This document shows, one piece after another, positions 13,596 to 21,305 of a stretch of DNA of 22,623 nucleotides. The DNA is from an uncultured Clostridium sp. GTDB taxonomy: Bacteria; Bacillota; Clostridia; Lachnospirales; Lachnospiraceae. The translations under genes were made by a program, and so were the position numbers. The stretch's first letter is position 1, and each line of letters opens with the position of its first letter. The notes beneath the pieces were generated by a model. That model was not told the origin of the DNA and ran no database searches. It was given only the letters and a program-made list of their open reading frames with translations. Where the stretch lies: contig NZ_URHZ01000085.1 in the NCBI RefSeq assembly GCF_900547735.1, positions 1 to 22,623 on the forward strand. Direction: 5' to 3'.

Positions 13596-13746
13596 AATTT
13601 CTTTCCTCCTTAAATAACCATATCTGTAACCGCCGGAACCTTATTCCTTACCCCCTCGCAAAACAGCGCGTTCCGCCTTGCCGGGTATGCATCCTGAACG
13701 GTTATCATTATTTTCATTACAGCTTTCCATCAATACTGCGGCCTTC

Positions 13747-14535
13747 TCACAGCCACAGTTTTTCATTCAGCAAAATCTGGTAAGAACCGTTCTGTGACAG
13801 TTTTTCTTCCGAGATTGCAATATACGGTTTCTCTATTACTTTCTTCTGACCTTCTTTTTCTATCTCCATCCTGTCGGCCCGCACCGCCGGTAAAATACCG
13901 CTGTCCTTCCCGACCGAACGGAAAGGGACGAACAGAACCGCATTCACGGTGCCGAACAGTTCGCTGCAGCTTTCCGCTGAGATGACGCTGACCGGGCTTC
14001 CCGTGTAGGGTTCCGTCAGGCGGTTCCCCGTGTCCAGAAAACCGGTAAAACCGGCTTTCCTGCCCTGATATTCGATCAGGACGCTGTAGAGATGGCCGCT
14101 GTCCGCCGCACTCTTTGACACGGTCCTCCAAAGGTACAGCGTTAAAAAGATACTGAATCCCGCTGCCGCCGCATAGAGATAGATAGAACCAAAGAAGCCT
14201 CCTGCACGGAACAGCTCCATCAGGCCTGCCGTCATAACCGCCGCCAGATACAGGCCCGCCACGGCTTTTATAAGCGCGTTCAGGTCTTTGATTCTGAATG
14301 CCAGGGCCGCCATCAGGGCGCTGGCTGCGAAGTATGTAACAATTGACTGGAGAAAAAAAACAGGAAAGGGAAAAATGGTCACAGCCAGCGCGTAAAAAGC
14401 TCCCGCCATGCTGGCCAGAAATATTCCTCCCTTTCGTGTCTCCAGCTTCATCACCTTTTTTACTACTGTGAGAAGCAAAAAATCTATTGTAAAATTATTG
14501 GCTAACACCACATCCGCGTAAACGTTGTATGTCAC
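13747..14535 (-). CDS. spoIIGA: Sigma-E processing peptidase SpoIIGA
   Basis: SpoIIGA is the sporulation-septum aspartic protease that removes the pro-sequence of sigma-E. The N-terminal half has about five membrane segments beginning YNVYADVVLANNFTIDFLLL, the typical family start. The C-terminal half carries the catalytic motif FLDTGNRL (Asp at about 168) followed by EPYTGSPVSVI, equivalent to the DSGN site of Bacillus. At 262 residues it is shorter than the 309 of B. subtilis. I prefer the GTG at 14535, which begins MTYNVYAD; a GTG at 14550 would add MREFP but overlaps the only GAGGTGAG ribosome site. The leader contains a transposon-like element (14569-14656), and the upstream promoter has an atypical 21-bp spacer. 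Confidence 0.9.
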   Translation of the reverse strand: MTYNVYADVVLANNFTIDFLLLTVVKKVMKLETRKGGIFLASMAGAFYALAVTIFPFPVFFLQSIVTYFAASALMAALAFRIKDLNALIKAVAGLYLAAVMTAGLMELFRAGGFFGSIYLYAAAAGFSIFLTLYLWRTVSKSAADSGHLYSVLIEYQGRKAGFTGFLDTGNRLTEPYTGSPVSVISAESCSELFGTVNAVLFVPFRSVGKDSGILPAVRADRMEIEKEGQKKVIEKPYIAISEEKLSQNGSYQILLNEKLWL

Positions 14536-14568
14536 CGGAAATTCTCTCACCTCTCTGTCTGACAGTAG

Positions 14569-14656
14569 GATACAGTTCGGTCCTGCGGCAGAATAACGCC
14601 GGACTTTTATAAAAAGTGATACCGCCCGTCAGGGCATACCGGACCTGAACTGTTAC
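14569..14656 (+). mobile_element. Miniature inverted-repeat element D in the spoIIGA leader, with 8-bp target duplication
   Basis: The 88-bp element has ends GATACAGTTC-GGTCC (14569-14583) and, inverted, GTAACAGTTCAGGTCC (from 14641-14656). Identical octamers GACAGTAG flank it at 14561-14568 and 14657-14664. The outer stem encloses three perfect hairpins: CGGC/GCCG (14586-14601), ACTTTT/AAAAGT (14603-14617) and GCCC/GGGC (14624-14635). The transcript would therefore fold as a cloverleaf. It lies wholly between the predicted transcription start of spoIIGA and its ribosome site. It has no coding capacity. Confidence 0.8.
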
Positions 14657-14666
14657 GACAGTAGTC

Positions 14667-14699
14667 ATTATAAATTCCCGGGCTTGTGTTTTTTGTCAA
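14667..14699 (-). promoter_or_regulatory. spoIIGA-sigE promoter with 21-bp spacer
   Basis: On the minus strand a perfect TTGACA (14694-14699) and a perfect TATAAT (14667-14672) are separated by 21 bases, too far for a normal sigma-A promoter. The Bacillus spoIIG promoter has a 22-bp spacer and depends on Spo0A. The -35 overlaps TGACAAA, 6 of 7 to the Spo0A box TGNCGAA. TGACGAT (14726-14732, minus strand) and TTTCGAA (minus strand, 14736-14742) are further 6 of 7 matches upstream. Direct Spo0A activation is inferred. Confidence 0.7.
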
Positions 14700-14818
14700 A
14701 TACGGAAAGTTAATTCCTGTTTTTGATCGTCATATTTCGAAACAAAATGCGGACGGCGCGATAGGCTTTTCCATGACGGGAATCGTTCCTGATTTTCCCT
14801 CTGCTCCCTCTGGCTGTG

Positions 14819-14832
14819 GGGGACCCATCCCC
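14819..14832 (+). repeat. Small GGGGA-CCCA-TCCCC hairpin in the ftsZ-spoIIGA gap
   Basis: A 5-bp G/C stem with a four-base loop lies between CTGTG and CTGTG words (about 14814-14837). Similar GGGGAC-type hairpins are common REP-like intergenic sequences in clostridia, from memory. The rest of 14700-14990 holds no gene I can support. Confidence 0.3.
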
Positions 14833-14945
14833 TGTGCCCTGACCGGTGAAACCAGCCGTAAGGGTAAAATAATGGCCCGCCACCTGTATTTTAAGTCCGG
14901 GTGGCCGGCCATATCGTTCTTATTTTGTTGGATTACGATTGAAAA

Positions 14946-14952
14946 TGTCGAA
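14946..14952 (+). promoter_or_regulatory. Perfect Spo0A box (TGTCGAA)
   Basis: The 7-mer TGTCGAA followed by AAA matches the 0A-box consensus exactly. It lies about 285 bases upstream of the predicted spoIIGA transcription start, further than typical activating sites, so it may be accidental. Confidence 0.35.
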
Positions 14953-15014
14953 AAATCAATTTAGATTTGGACAGCAGGGTTTAAGATACCGCCGCTGTTT
15001 TCATCAACCAAAAC

Positions 15015-15040
15015 AGCCGCAATGCTTACGCACTGCGGCT
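15015..15040 (-). terminator. Terminator of the dcw cluster after ftsZ
   Basis: On the minus strand an 11-bp stem (AGCCGCAGTGC with GCATTGCGGCT, one G-T pair) is capped by a GTAA tetraloop and followed by GTTTTGG. It lies about 75 bases after the ftsZ stop. A second stem, GCTGTTTT with AAAACAGC, begins inside its T-tract and could compete. Confidence 0.7.
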
Positions 15041-15115
15041 AATATCGTCTGATATAAAAAGTACGGTAAACGTGCTTTTCTTTGTTTCCTGTCTACGCTT
15101 GAACCCTATCCCTGA

Positions 15116-16345
15116 TTATTTTTTATTCTTCAGAAAATCCGGGATATTGATCTGTGTCTCTCTCTGCATCGGGCGGTATGGCTGCACCGGGGTAGGCTGT
15201 ACCGGAACCTTCGGCTGCTGTGGCTGCTGAGGAACTGCGGCGGAAGGAGCCCTGTAGGTCGGTGTCTTATAGGCAGGCGCAGATGTAGCCGCCGTCTCTC
15301 TGCCTGCTCCCTGAGGTGCAAACGTTGGAGCCGCTTTTGCCTTGAATGGGGTGGTGAATTCGGTCATGGCCTTGGATACGGGCGTATTGATGCCGTGGGC
15401 ATCCAGTCCTGTCGCAATAACCGTGATCGTAGCTTCATCCTGTGCATTCTCATCAAACATGGCGCCGAAGATGATGTTGGCATCGTCTCCTGCCAGTTCC
15501 TGTACATAAGTTGCGGCGTCATTGGCCTCGATCAGGCTGATGTCACCGGAAATATTGATAATAACGTGGCTTGCGCCTTCGATGGTTGTCTCTAACAGAG
15601 GGCTGGCAACAGCCTGTTTAACGGCTTCAATGGCCTTGTCGTCACCCTTGGCATGTCCGATACCGATATGGGCGATGCCCTTGTCTATCATTACGGTCTG
15701 TACGTCCGCGAAGTCCAGATTGATAAGTCCCGGAACATTGATAAGATCCGTAATGCCCTGTACGGCCTGCTGAAGCACTTCATCGGCCTTCTTAAGAGCA
15801 TCCGGCATGGTTGTGCGGCGATCTACGATCTCAAGGAGTTTATCGTTAGGGATTACAATCAGAGTGTCTACATTGGCTTTTAATTTCTCAATGCCAGAAA
15901 GTGCATTGCCCATACGTGTCTTGGCTTCAAAGCGGAACGGCTTTGTCACAACGCCTACGGTCAGAATGCCCATATCCTTGGCAATCCTTGCGATAACCGG
16001 TGCCGCACCTGTTCCGGTGCCGCCGCCCATACCACAGGTTACGAATACCATGTCGGCGCCTTTCAGTGCCTGTGCAAGCTCTTCCTGGCTCTCCTCTGCG
16101 GCTTTCTCGCCGATCTCAGGCTTCGCCCCGGCTCCCAGTCCCTTTGTCAGCTTCTCGCCGATCTGCATGGCTGAAGAGGCCTTGCAAAACTGCAGCGCCT
16201 GCTTGTCCGTATTAATTCCAATAAATTCCACACCTGCTATATTCTCTTCTATCATGCGGTTAACCGCATTGTTTCCGGCTCCGCCTACACCTATAACGAT
16301 GATTCTGGCAGAATTCTCCGATTCATTTATCTTAATCTCTAACAA
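15116..16345 (-). CDS. ftsZ: Cell division protein FtsZ
   Basis: FtsZ is the tubulin-like GTPase that forms the division ring. In this 409-residue protein the nucleotide motifs are GVGGAGNNAVNRM (19-31) and the tubulin signature GGGTGTG (107-113). The T7 catalytic loop is NLDFAD (209-214). After residue about 318 comes a Pro/Gln/Ala-rich unstructured linker, ending in the C-terminal partner-binding peptide INIPDFLKNKK. The start codon is TTG, with GGAGG 7 bases upstream. Its own promoter lies in the 198-base gap after divIB. No ftsA gene is next to it. During sporulation the same protein builds the polar septum, and the spoIIGA-sigE pair lies directly downstream. Confidence 0.97.
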   Translation of the reverse strand: MLEIKINESENSARIIVIGVGGAGNNAVNRMIEENIAGVEFIGINTDKQALQFCKASSAMQIGEKLTKGLGAGAKPEIGEKAAEESQEELAQALKGADMVFVTCGMGGGTGTGAAPVIARIAKDMGILTVGVVTKPFRFEAKTRMGNALSGIEKLKANVDTLIVIPNDKLLEIVDRRTTMPDALKKADEVLQQAVQGITDLINVPGLINLDFADVQTVMIDKGIAHIGIGHAKGDDKAIEAVKQAVASPLLETTIEGASHVIINISGDISLIEANDAATYVQELAGDDANIIFGAMFDENAQDEATITVIATGLDAHGINTPVSKAMTEFTTPFKAKAAPTFAPQGAGRETAATSAPAYKTPTYRAPSAAVPQQPQQPKVPVQPTPVQPYRPMQRETQINIPDFLKNKK

Positions 16346-16425
16346 GATAGTTCCTCCTTCACTTATCCATCTGATCTTGTTTATCTTTCCATTTTTTTTA
16401 CTCTTTAGATTTCGGTCTACCTAAT

Positions 16426-16454
16426 ACTATATTTGATTTTCGGTAAAAAATCAA
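16426..16454 (-). promoter_or_regulatory. Sigma-A promoter of ftsZ
   Basis: TTGATT (16449-16454) and TATAGT (16426-16431) on the minus strand are 17 bases apart. It gives ftsZ expression independent of the upstream cluster, with a leader of about 75 bases. Confidence 0.75.
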
Positions 16455-16543
16455 CTGTGAATTTCATAAAAATATTACTTATTTTGTTTTTTTACACAGC
16501 AGTTCCGCTACGGAGTGGTCCATAGGGATTTTCAGGCCGCCCT

Positions 16544-17272
16544 TTATTCATCCTGCTCAAAGCGGTATGATGGATTGGAGTTCGTTTCATCATAAGTATC
16601 AAGATATAATGTACCGGAAAGCTCCGTGTAGGTGTTCAAGATATCCCTGAGCTCGGAAATTTTACCGTTTATCTGGGCATTGCCGCCCAGCTCCACCTTC
16701 AGGTTGTCCACGGTCAGCGTGGCCTCTTTCTGGCTGTTGAAATCGATCCTGTCCGCTTTGATGTCATACATCTCAAGCACCTGGGTCAGATTCAGTATCT
16801 CGTCGAATATTCTCACATCCTCCACCGGCAGAGGTTTGTGCAGGACAATATGGCCGAATCTGAGGCCTGTAATCATCGGAATGCCCGTCAGCTTTTCGTT
16901 GGTGCTCTCCACGATGATACCGTCCTTGTCGAAATACATCAGGCTGTTCATATAGGAAACGTAGCCGACCACACTTTTTTCATAGGTGATGATTTCCACA
17001 TTGACAGGACTTCTGAATACTATTTTATAGTCTTCCACAAAAGGAATTGTCTTATGTGGGCGGAAACGATACTGATAGTAGCAGTAAACGGGATTTCTGC
17101 TTAATTTTGTATCAAAAATCATCGCTTCAATCTGTTCCTGCGTATATCTCTCGTTGCCGCTGACTTTCACCGTTTTAATCCGGACAGAGAGAAGGACGGC
17201 AAGCAACAGCAGCACAGCCAGAAAAATCCCTGCAATTACCAGTTTTTTTCTGTTTTTGTTTACTCTTCTCAA
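16544..17272 (-). CDS. divIB: Cell division protein DivIB/FtsQ
   Basis: A bitopic septal protein of 242 residues, partner of FtsL and DivIC in the divisome. It has a short basic cytoplasmic tail (MRRVNKNRKK), one membrane helix (about 11-29) and an extracytoplasmic POTRA domain starting IKTVKVSGNERYTQEQIEAMI. A beta domain follows (FRSPVNVEIITYEKSVVGYV, MYFDKDGIIVESTN, GIPMITGLRFG). The start codon is TTG, with GGAGG 7 bases upstream. It lies 76 bases after murA and 198 bases before ftsZ, the usual dcw position. FtsQ-type proteins diverge strongly, but the order of domains and the context make the call reliable. Confidence 0.9.
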   Translation of the reverse strand: MRRVNKNRKKLVIAGIFLAVLLLLAVLLSVRIKTVKVSGNERYTQEQIEAMIFDTKLSRNPVYCYYQYRFRPHKTIPFVEDYKIVFRSPVNVEIITYEKSVVGYVSYMNSLMYFDKDGIIVESTNEKLTGIPMITGLRFGHIVLHKPLPVEDVRIFDEILNLTQVLEMYDIKADRIDFNSQKEATLTVDNLKVELGGNAQINGKISELRDILNTYTELSGTLYLDTYDETNSNPSYRFEQDE

Positions 17273-17348
17273 CTGTGCACCTCCTGTTTACTTCCCGCCC
17301 GGCGGTTCTATCGTATTTCACTCTGTGAATCGGGATCACAGACATAGT

Positions 17349-18620
17349 TCAGCGTCCGGCCGGTTCCTCCGCATAGCGGATGCAGGCTCCCATCCCGGAC
17401 AAATCACGGCAGATATCCTCATATCCCCGCATAATGTATTCACAACTGCCGACAATTGTCGTTCCTTCCGCCATCATGGCCGCAGCTACCAGGGCCGCAC
17501 CTCCGCGCAGATCCTTTGCTTCGACATGGGCTCCCTTTAAACGGGTGTGCCCCACAATCCGGGCAATATCTTCCTCGACAATAATCTCGGCTCCCAGTTT
17601 TTCAAGCTCCACTGCCGTTTTAAACCGGTTCTCAAAGATTTTTTCTTCTATGATACTGGTTCCTTCCGCCCTGCTCATCACCGCCATCATAATGGACTGA
17701 AGATCGGTTGGAAATCCGGGATAAGGATCGGTCTTTATGGATGCCGCCCGAAGCCTCTCCGGGGCTTTCAGGTAAATGAGCTCATCTTCTGCATAGACCA
17801 GGGCGCCCATCCTTTTTAATACCGAGGTAACCGTCAGAAGTCCCGCGCTCTCGGTACCGGTCAGGAGAAGTTCTCCGCCGGCTCCGGCCGCGGCCAGAAG
17901 ATAGGTTCCTCCGGCAATCCTGTCGCCGCATACGGTATATCTGGAATCATGGAGAGGCAGACCGCCTTCGATTACGAGCACATCGCTCCCGGCTCCCCGG
18001 ATGGAAGCCCCCATATTATTCATGAAACGGCACAGCTCCGTAATCTCAGGCTCTTTCGCACAGCCTTTTAATACGGTCTTCCCGGAAGCCGCCACCGCCG
18101 CAAAAATTGCGTTTTCCGTGGCTCCGACGCTTGGAAACGGAAAATCCACCACCGTCCCCCGAAGGCGCGGCACATTGGCCCTGAGCGGTTCATCCCCCTC
18201 CCCTTCCTCTATCAGGACCCCCATTTTCTCAAGGGCCATCAGATGAAGATCAATGGGCCGTTTCCCAATCATACAGCCGCCCGGATAATACACTTCCGCC
18301 TCTTTACATCTTCCCAGAAGAGCGCCAAGCAGCATGATGGAGGAACGCATCTTCTCCATCTCTTCCCTGGGTATGGAAAAACGGGACAGCCCTGCCGCAT
18401 CGATCGTAAGGCTGTGTCCATCCAGGACGCAGCTGCATCCCAGAGAATCAAGTATCCCCATCATACAGAACACATCCTGTATTCTGGGGACATTATCAAT
18501 GACCGTTATTCCCTTGTTCAGAACCGCTCCCGCCATCATCGGCAGAACCGCGTTCTTTGAACCCTGCACTATAATTTCACCTTTTATCGGGCACAGCCCC
18601 TGGACCTCTATCGCAGACAA
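17349..18620 (-). CDS. murA: UDP-N-acetylglucosamine 1-carboxyvinyltransferase MurA
   Basis: MurA transfers enolpyruvate from PEP to UDP-GlcNAc, the first committed step of peptidoglycan synthesis. The 423 residues fit the family. Seen: the Lys22-Asn23 pair in GSKNA, the catalytic loop PGGCMIGKRPIDLH with Cys116 (the usual fosfomycin target), FPSVGATENAI, and PGFPTDLQSIMMAVM with the conserved Asp. The start is TTG, with a GGGAGGGG ribosome site; the first residues MSAIEVQG fit the family. It lies between the SEDS gene and divIB, where murG stands in Bacillus. Many clostridia have two MurA paralogues; this is the dcw-linked one. Confidence 0.95.
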   Translation of the reverse strand: MSAIEVQGLCPIKGEIIVQGSKNAVLPMMAGAVLNKGITVIDNVPRIQDVFCMMGILDSLGCSCVLDGHSLTIDAAGLSRFSIPREEMEKMRSSIMLLGALLGRCKEAEVYYPGGCMIGKRPIDLHLMALEKMGVLIEEGEGDEPLRANVPRLRGTVVDFPFPSVGATENAIFAAVAASGKTVLKGCAKEPEITELCRFMNNMGASIRGAGSDVLVIEGGLPLHDSRYTVCGDRIAGGTYLLAAAGAGGELLLTGTESAGLLTVTSVLKRMGALVYAEDELIYLKAPERLRAASIKTDPYPGFPTDLQSIMMAVMSRAEGTSIIEEKIFENRFKTAVELEKLGAEIIVEEDIARIVGHTRLKGAHVEAKDLRGGAALVAAAMMAEGTTIVGSCEYIMRGYEDICRDLSGMGACIRYAEEPAGR

Positions 18621-18725
18621 GAAAAACCCCTCCCGTTTGTCTTCTATATACTATCCTATGTAAAAAAATGAAATTATGTGCATAAAACCGCTGTTTTCCT
18701 TTGTTTATATGTATTGTCCGCCGCG

Positions 18726-19886
18726 TTACTGTTCCAGCTTAATCTGGTTCGACACGCTCAGCACAAGCCCCATCTCCAGCATCAGAAAGAGAACCGATGT
18801 ACCTCCGTAACTGATAAAGGGAAGCGTAACTCCCGTGTTGGGAATGGAGTTGGTAACTACGGCAATATTCAGGATAACCTGAATGGCGATATGGGACATC
18901 ACTCCCACCACTATCATGGCGCCCAGAAGATCCGGGGCATTGCCTGCAATCACCATAAAACGGTAAATCATAAACATGAAGATCAGAATCAGGGAGATCG
19001 CTCCAAAAAGCCCCAGCTCCTCACAAATGATAGAGAAAATCATGTCGTTCTGCGCCTCGGGCACAAAGCCCAGTTTCTGAAGGCTCTCTCCCAGTCCTTT
19101 TCCAAAAAGGCCGCCGGAGCCAATCGCATATAGTCCCTGCAGTACCTGGTATCCGCCTGACCGGGAGTACATGATGGGGTTCTTCCACACGTTGATTCGG
19201 CCCAGCTGGTAATCCTTCAGGATATGCATATTCACCAGAATATGCCCGATGTACGGAGCCGCCGCCAGAAGCCCGACTCCCGTTCCGATACAGGCGAAAA
19301 ACGGCCACTTGATCTTACAGGCCACAAACATCATGACGAACACGATGCCGCAGATAATGATACCCGAACTCAGGTTGTTTGCCGTAACGAGCAGGGCTAG
19401 CGGGAGGGAAAAACCGATGAGCACGAGGGCCGGTTTCGGTTTGTTGATTCTCGTTCCCAGCTCGGCTATGAAAACGGCCACAAAGAGTATCAGGGATATC
19501 TTTACAAGCTCCGTCGGCTGGAACTGAAGGAAGCTCGGTCCCAGCTTCAGCCATCTCTTTTTACCGTGGGAAGCCACGCCGAGGGGGCTGAACATCGTCA
19601 GCAGCATTGTAATCCATGACAGGGCATATCCCAGAATGGCAAATCTTGCAAACCAGTGGTAATCAATCTTGGAGACCATGTACATGGCCACAAAGCTTCC
19701 GCCTGCAATCGCCGCCTGCCTGATCGCAAAGTACGCAGGGTTATCGTAGTCCAACTGTGCCTTGTAGGAGCTGGCGCTGTAAATCATCACAAGTCCGAAC
19801 GCAGTCAGGAAAATAATTGTAAACAGCAGACTGTAGTCGTAAAAGCGATGCGCTTTCTTTTTCTTCTTTTTCCCCGTACCAGGCAT
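18726..19886 (-). CDS. ftsW: SEDS peptidoglycan glycosyltransferase FtsW/SpoVE
   Basis: A polytopic SEDS-family polymerase (386 residues, about ten membrane helices) that links lipid II into glycan strands with a class B penicillin-binding protein. Signatures: an early YDYSLLFTIIFLTAFGLVMIYSAS helix, KRWLKLGPSFLQFQPTELVK, and FVPEAQNDMIFSIICEELG containing the conserved catalytic-loop Asp (about 281). The terminal GVTLPFISYGGTSVLF is also typical. The usual QPDLGT segment reads NNLSSG. The ATG at 19886 is chosen because AGGAG lies 7 bases upstream; another ATG would add five residues. The N-terminus has a Lys6 run. FtsW (division) and SpoVE (spore cortex) cannot be told apart by sequence here; position in the cluster fits both. 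Confidence 0.92.
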   Translation of the reverse strand: MPGTGKKKKKKAHRFYDYSLLFTIIFLTAFGLVMIYSASSYKAQLDYDNPAYFAIRQAAIAGGSFVAMYMVSKIDYHWFARFAILGYALSWITMLLTMFSPLGVASHGKKRWLKLGPSFLQFQPTELVKISLILFVAVFIAELGTRINKPKPALVLIGFSLPLALLVTANNLSSGIIICGIVFVMMFVACKIKWPFFACIGTGVGLLAAAPYIGHILVNMHILKDYQLGRINVWKNPIMYSRSGGYQVLQGLYAIGSGGLFGKGLGESLQKLGFVPEAQNDMIFSIICEELGLFGAISLILIFMFMIYRFMVIAGNAPDLLGAMIVVGVMSHIAIQVILNIAVVTNSIPNTGVTLPFISYGGTSVLFLMLEMGLVLSVSNQIKLEQ

Positions 19887-19946
19887 TATTCCACTCCTCA
19901 TCCCTAAGGTACGCCAAAACCATTATTCCCTATGAGATAAAGTCGG

Positions 19947-21293
19947 TTACAGGCCCCTTACATATTCTTTAAACTTGGTTCCCCGCTCCTCAAAGTTCTT
20001 AAATTGTCCCCAGCTTGCACAGGCAGGAGATAGGAGCACGTTGTCGCCCGGATTCGCATAGGATGCACATACCTGGACTGCCTCCAGCAGATCCTCCGCA
20101 TACATGATATCTGTAAATCCGTGACGTTTTGCACATTCTGCAATCTTATCTCTGGTCTGTCCGATCAGTACGAGATACCGTACTTTTCCATCAAAGCTTT
20201 CAATCCACTCATCGAACTCGGAATGCTTATCATAGCCGCCCGCAATTAAAATGGTCGGTCCCGGCATTGCCTTGATGGCCTGCATGGCGGCATCCGGGTT
20301 CGTACCCTTGGAGTCGTTATAATATTTTACGCCGAATCGCTCCGTTACATACTCAATTCTGTGTTCCACCGCCTCAAAATTCTTTATTACTTCCTGAATC
20401 TTTTCCAGCGGAACGCCCATATTCATGCTGATGGCAACCGCCGCCATCACATTCTCGTGGTTATGGCGTCCGAGAAGCTTCAGATCATGGATATCCACAA
20501 TCTCCACCACCTTGCTTCCGTCATTGTAAACAATCTTTCCGTCGTCCAGATAATATCCCTTCTTCAGGGTCTGGCGGCTGGAGAAATATACCACGTTGAT
20601 TTTCAGCGTCTCACCGAACTCTCTCAGTACGGAGTCTTCATAATTAAGGACGCATGTATCGCCCTCTTTCTGGTTCTTTGTAATGCCCTCTTTGACTTCG
20701 ATGTAGCATTCCATTGTTTTATGGCGGTCCAGATGATCCGGAGTAATATTCAGAATAGCGCTGACATTGGGACGGAAGTCCATAATCGTCTCAAGCTGGA
20801 AACTGGAAACCTCCGCTACGGTCACGGAGTCCTCCACCGTCTCCAGTGCATGCGCCGTATACGGTTCCCCGATATTGCCCACAACAAAAACGCTCTCGTA
20901 GAAAGATTTCATAATCTCCCCTGTCAGAGCCGTCGTCGTCGTCTTACCGTTGGTTCCCGTAATCGCGGCCAGTTTGCCCTTGGCACAGTGGAATGCAAGC
21001 TGGATCTCACTCCAGATCGGCACTCCCGCCTCGTCCAAAACCGCCACAAACGGAGCGTCCATCGGAATGCCCGGGCTGATAACCGAAAGTTCAACTCCCA
21101 GCAGATCCGTTCTCTTCAGTTCTCCGAGAACTACCGTCACCTTTGCGTCCTCGTCGAAATTCTTCTTAATCTTCTCTGCATCCAGCTTCTCATTTCCATC
21201 ATAAAGAACTACTTCCCCGCCCTTGGCAAGAAGAAGTTTTGCGGCCGCAATACCGCTGATTCCTGTTCCTGCTACTAATACTTTTTGACTCAT
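19947..21293 (-). CDS. murD: UDP-N-acetylmuramoylalanine-D-glutamate ligase MurD
   Basis: MurD adds D-glutamate to UDP-MurNAc-L-Ala using ATP in the cytoplasm. The protein has 448 residues. Seen: an N-terminal UDP-binding Rossmann domain (VLVAGTGISGIAAAK), the ATP loop GTNGKTTT (113-120), the Mur-ligase motif NITPDHLDRH, and the C-terminal domain with YNDSKGTNPDAAMQAI and ILIAGGYDK. The end LLSPACASWGQFKNFEERG is characteristic of MurD. GGAGG lies 8 bases before the ATG, and only 12 bases separate it from mraY, so the two are co-transcribed. Confidence 0.96.
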   Translation of the reverse strand: MSQKVLVAGTGISGIAAAKLLLAKGGEVVLYDGNEKLDAEKIKKNFDEDAKVTVVLGELKRTDLLGVELSVISPGIPMDAPFVAVLDEAGVPIWSEIQLAFHCAKGKLAAITGTNGKTTTTALTGEIMKSFYESVFVVGNIGEPYTAHALETVEDSVTVAEVSSFQLETIMDFRPNVSAILNITPDHLDRHKTMECYIEVKEGITKNQKEGDTCVLNYEDSVLREFGETLKINVVYFSSRQTLKKGYYLDDGKIVYNDGSKVVEIVDIHDLKLLGRHNHENVMAAVAISMNMGVPLEKIQEVIKNFEAVEHRIEYVTERFGVKYYNDSKGTNPDAAMQAIKAMPGPTILIAGGYDKHSEFDEWIESFDGKVRYLVLIGQTRDKIAECAKRHGFTDIMYAEDLLEAVQVCASYANPGDNVLLSPACASWGQFKNFEERGTKFKEYVRGL

Positions 21294-21305
21294 CGTCCAT
21301 TCCTC

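Noticed and set aside
13596..13746. Possible inverted-repeat element in the sigE-spoIIGA gap (GTAACCG and CGGTTATC words).
   Set aside because: The arms are short and imperfect, and there is no flanking duplication.
14686..14964. A 92-codon plus-strand frame in the ftsZ-spoIIGA gap.
   Set aside because: It would start with GTG inside the spoIIGA -35 region, has no ribosome site and shows no domain-like pattern.
18720..18740. GAACAGTAAC at the 3' end of the SEDS gene, and GAACAGTAAG at the end of the flavolipoprotein gene (about 656), resembling the element's right end.
   Set aside because: No partner inverted repeat or flanking duplication is present, and Glu-Gln-stop codons explain the match.
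20361..21278. A 305-codon plus-strand open frame opposite murD.
   Set aside because: murD on the other strand is intact and motif-complete; the antisense frame is a codon-bias shadow.
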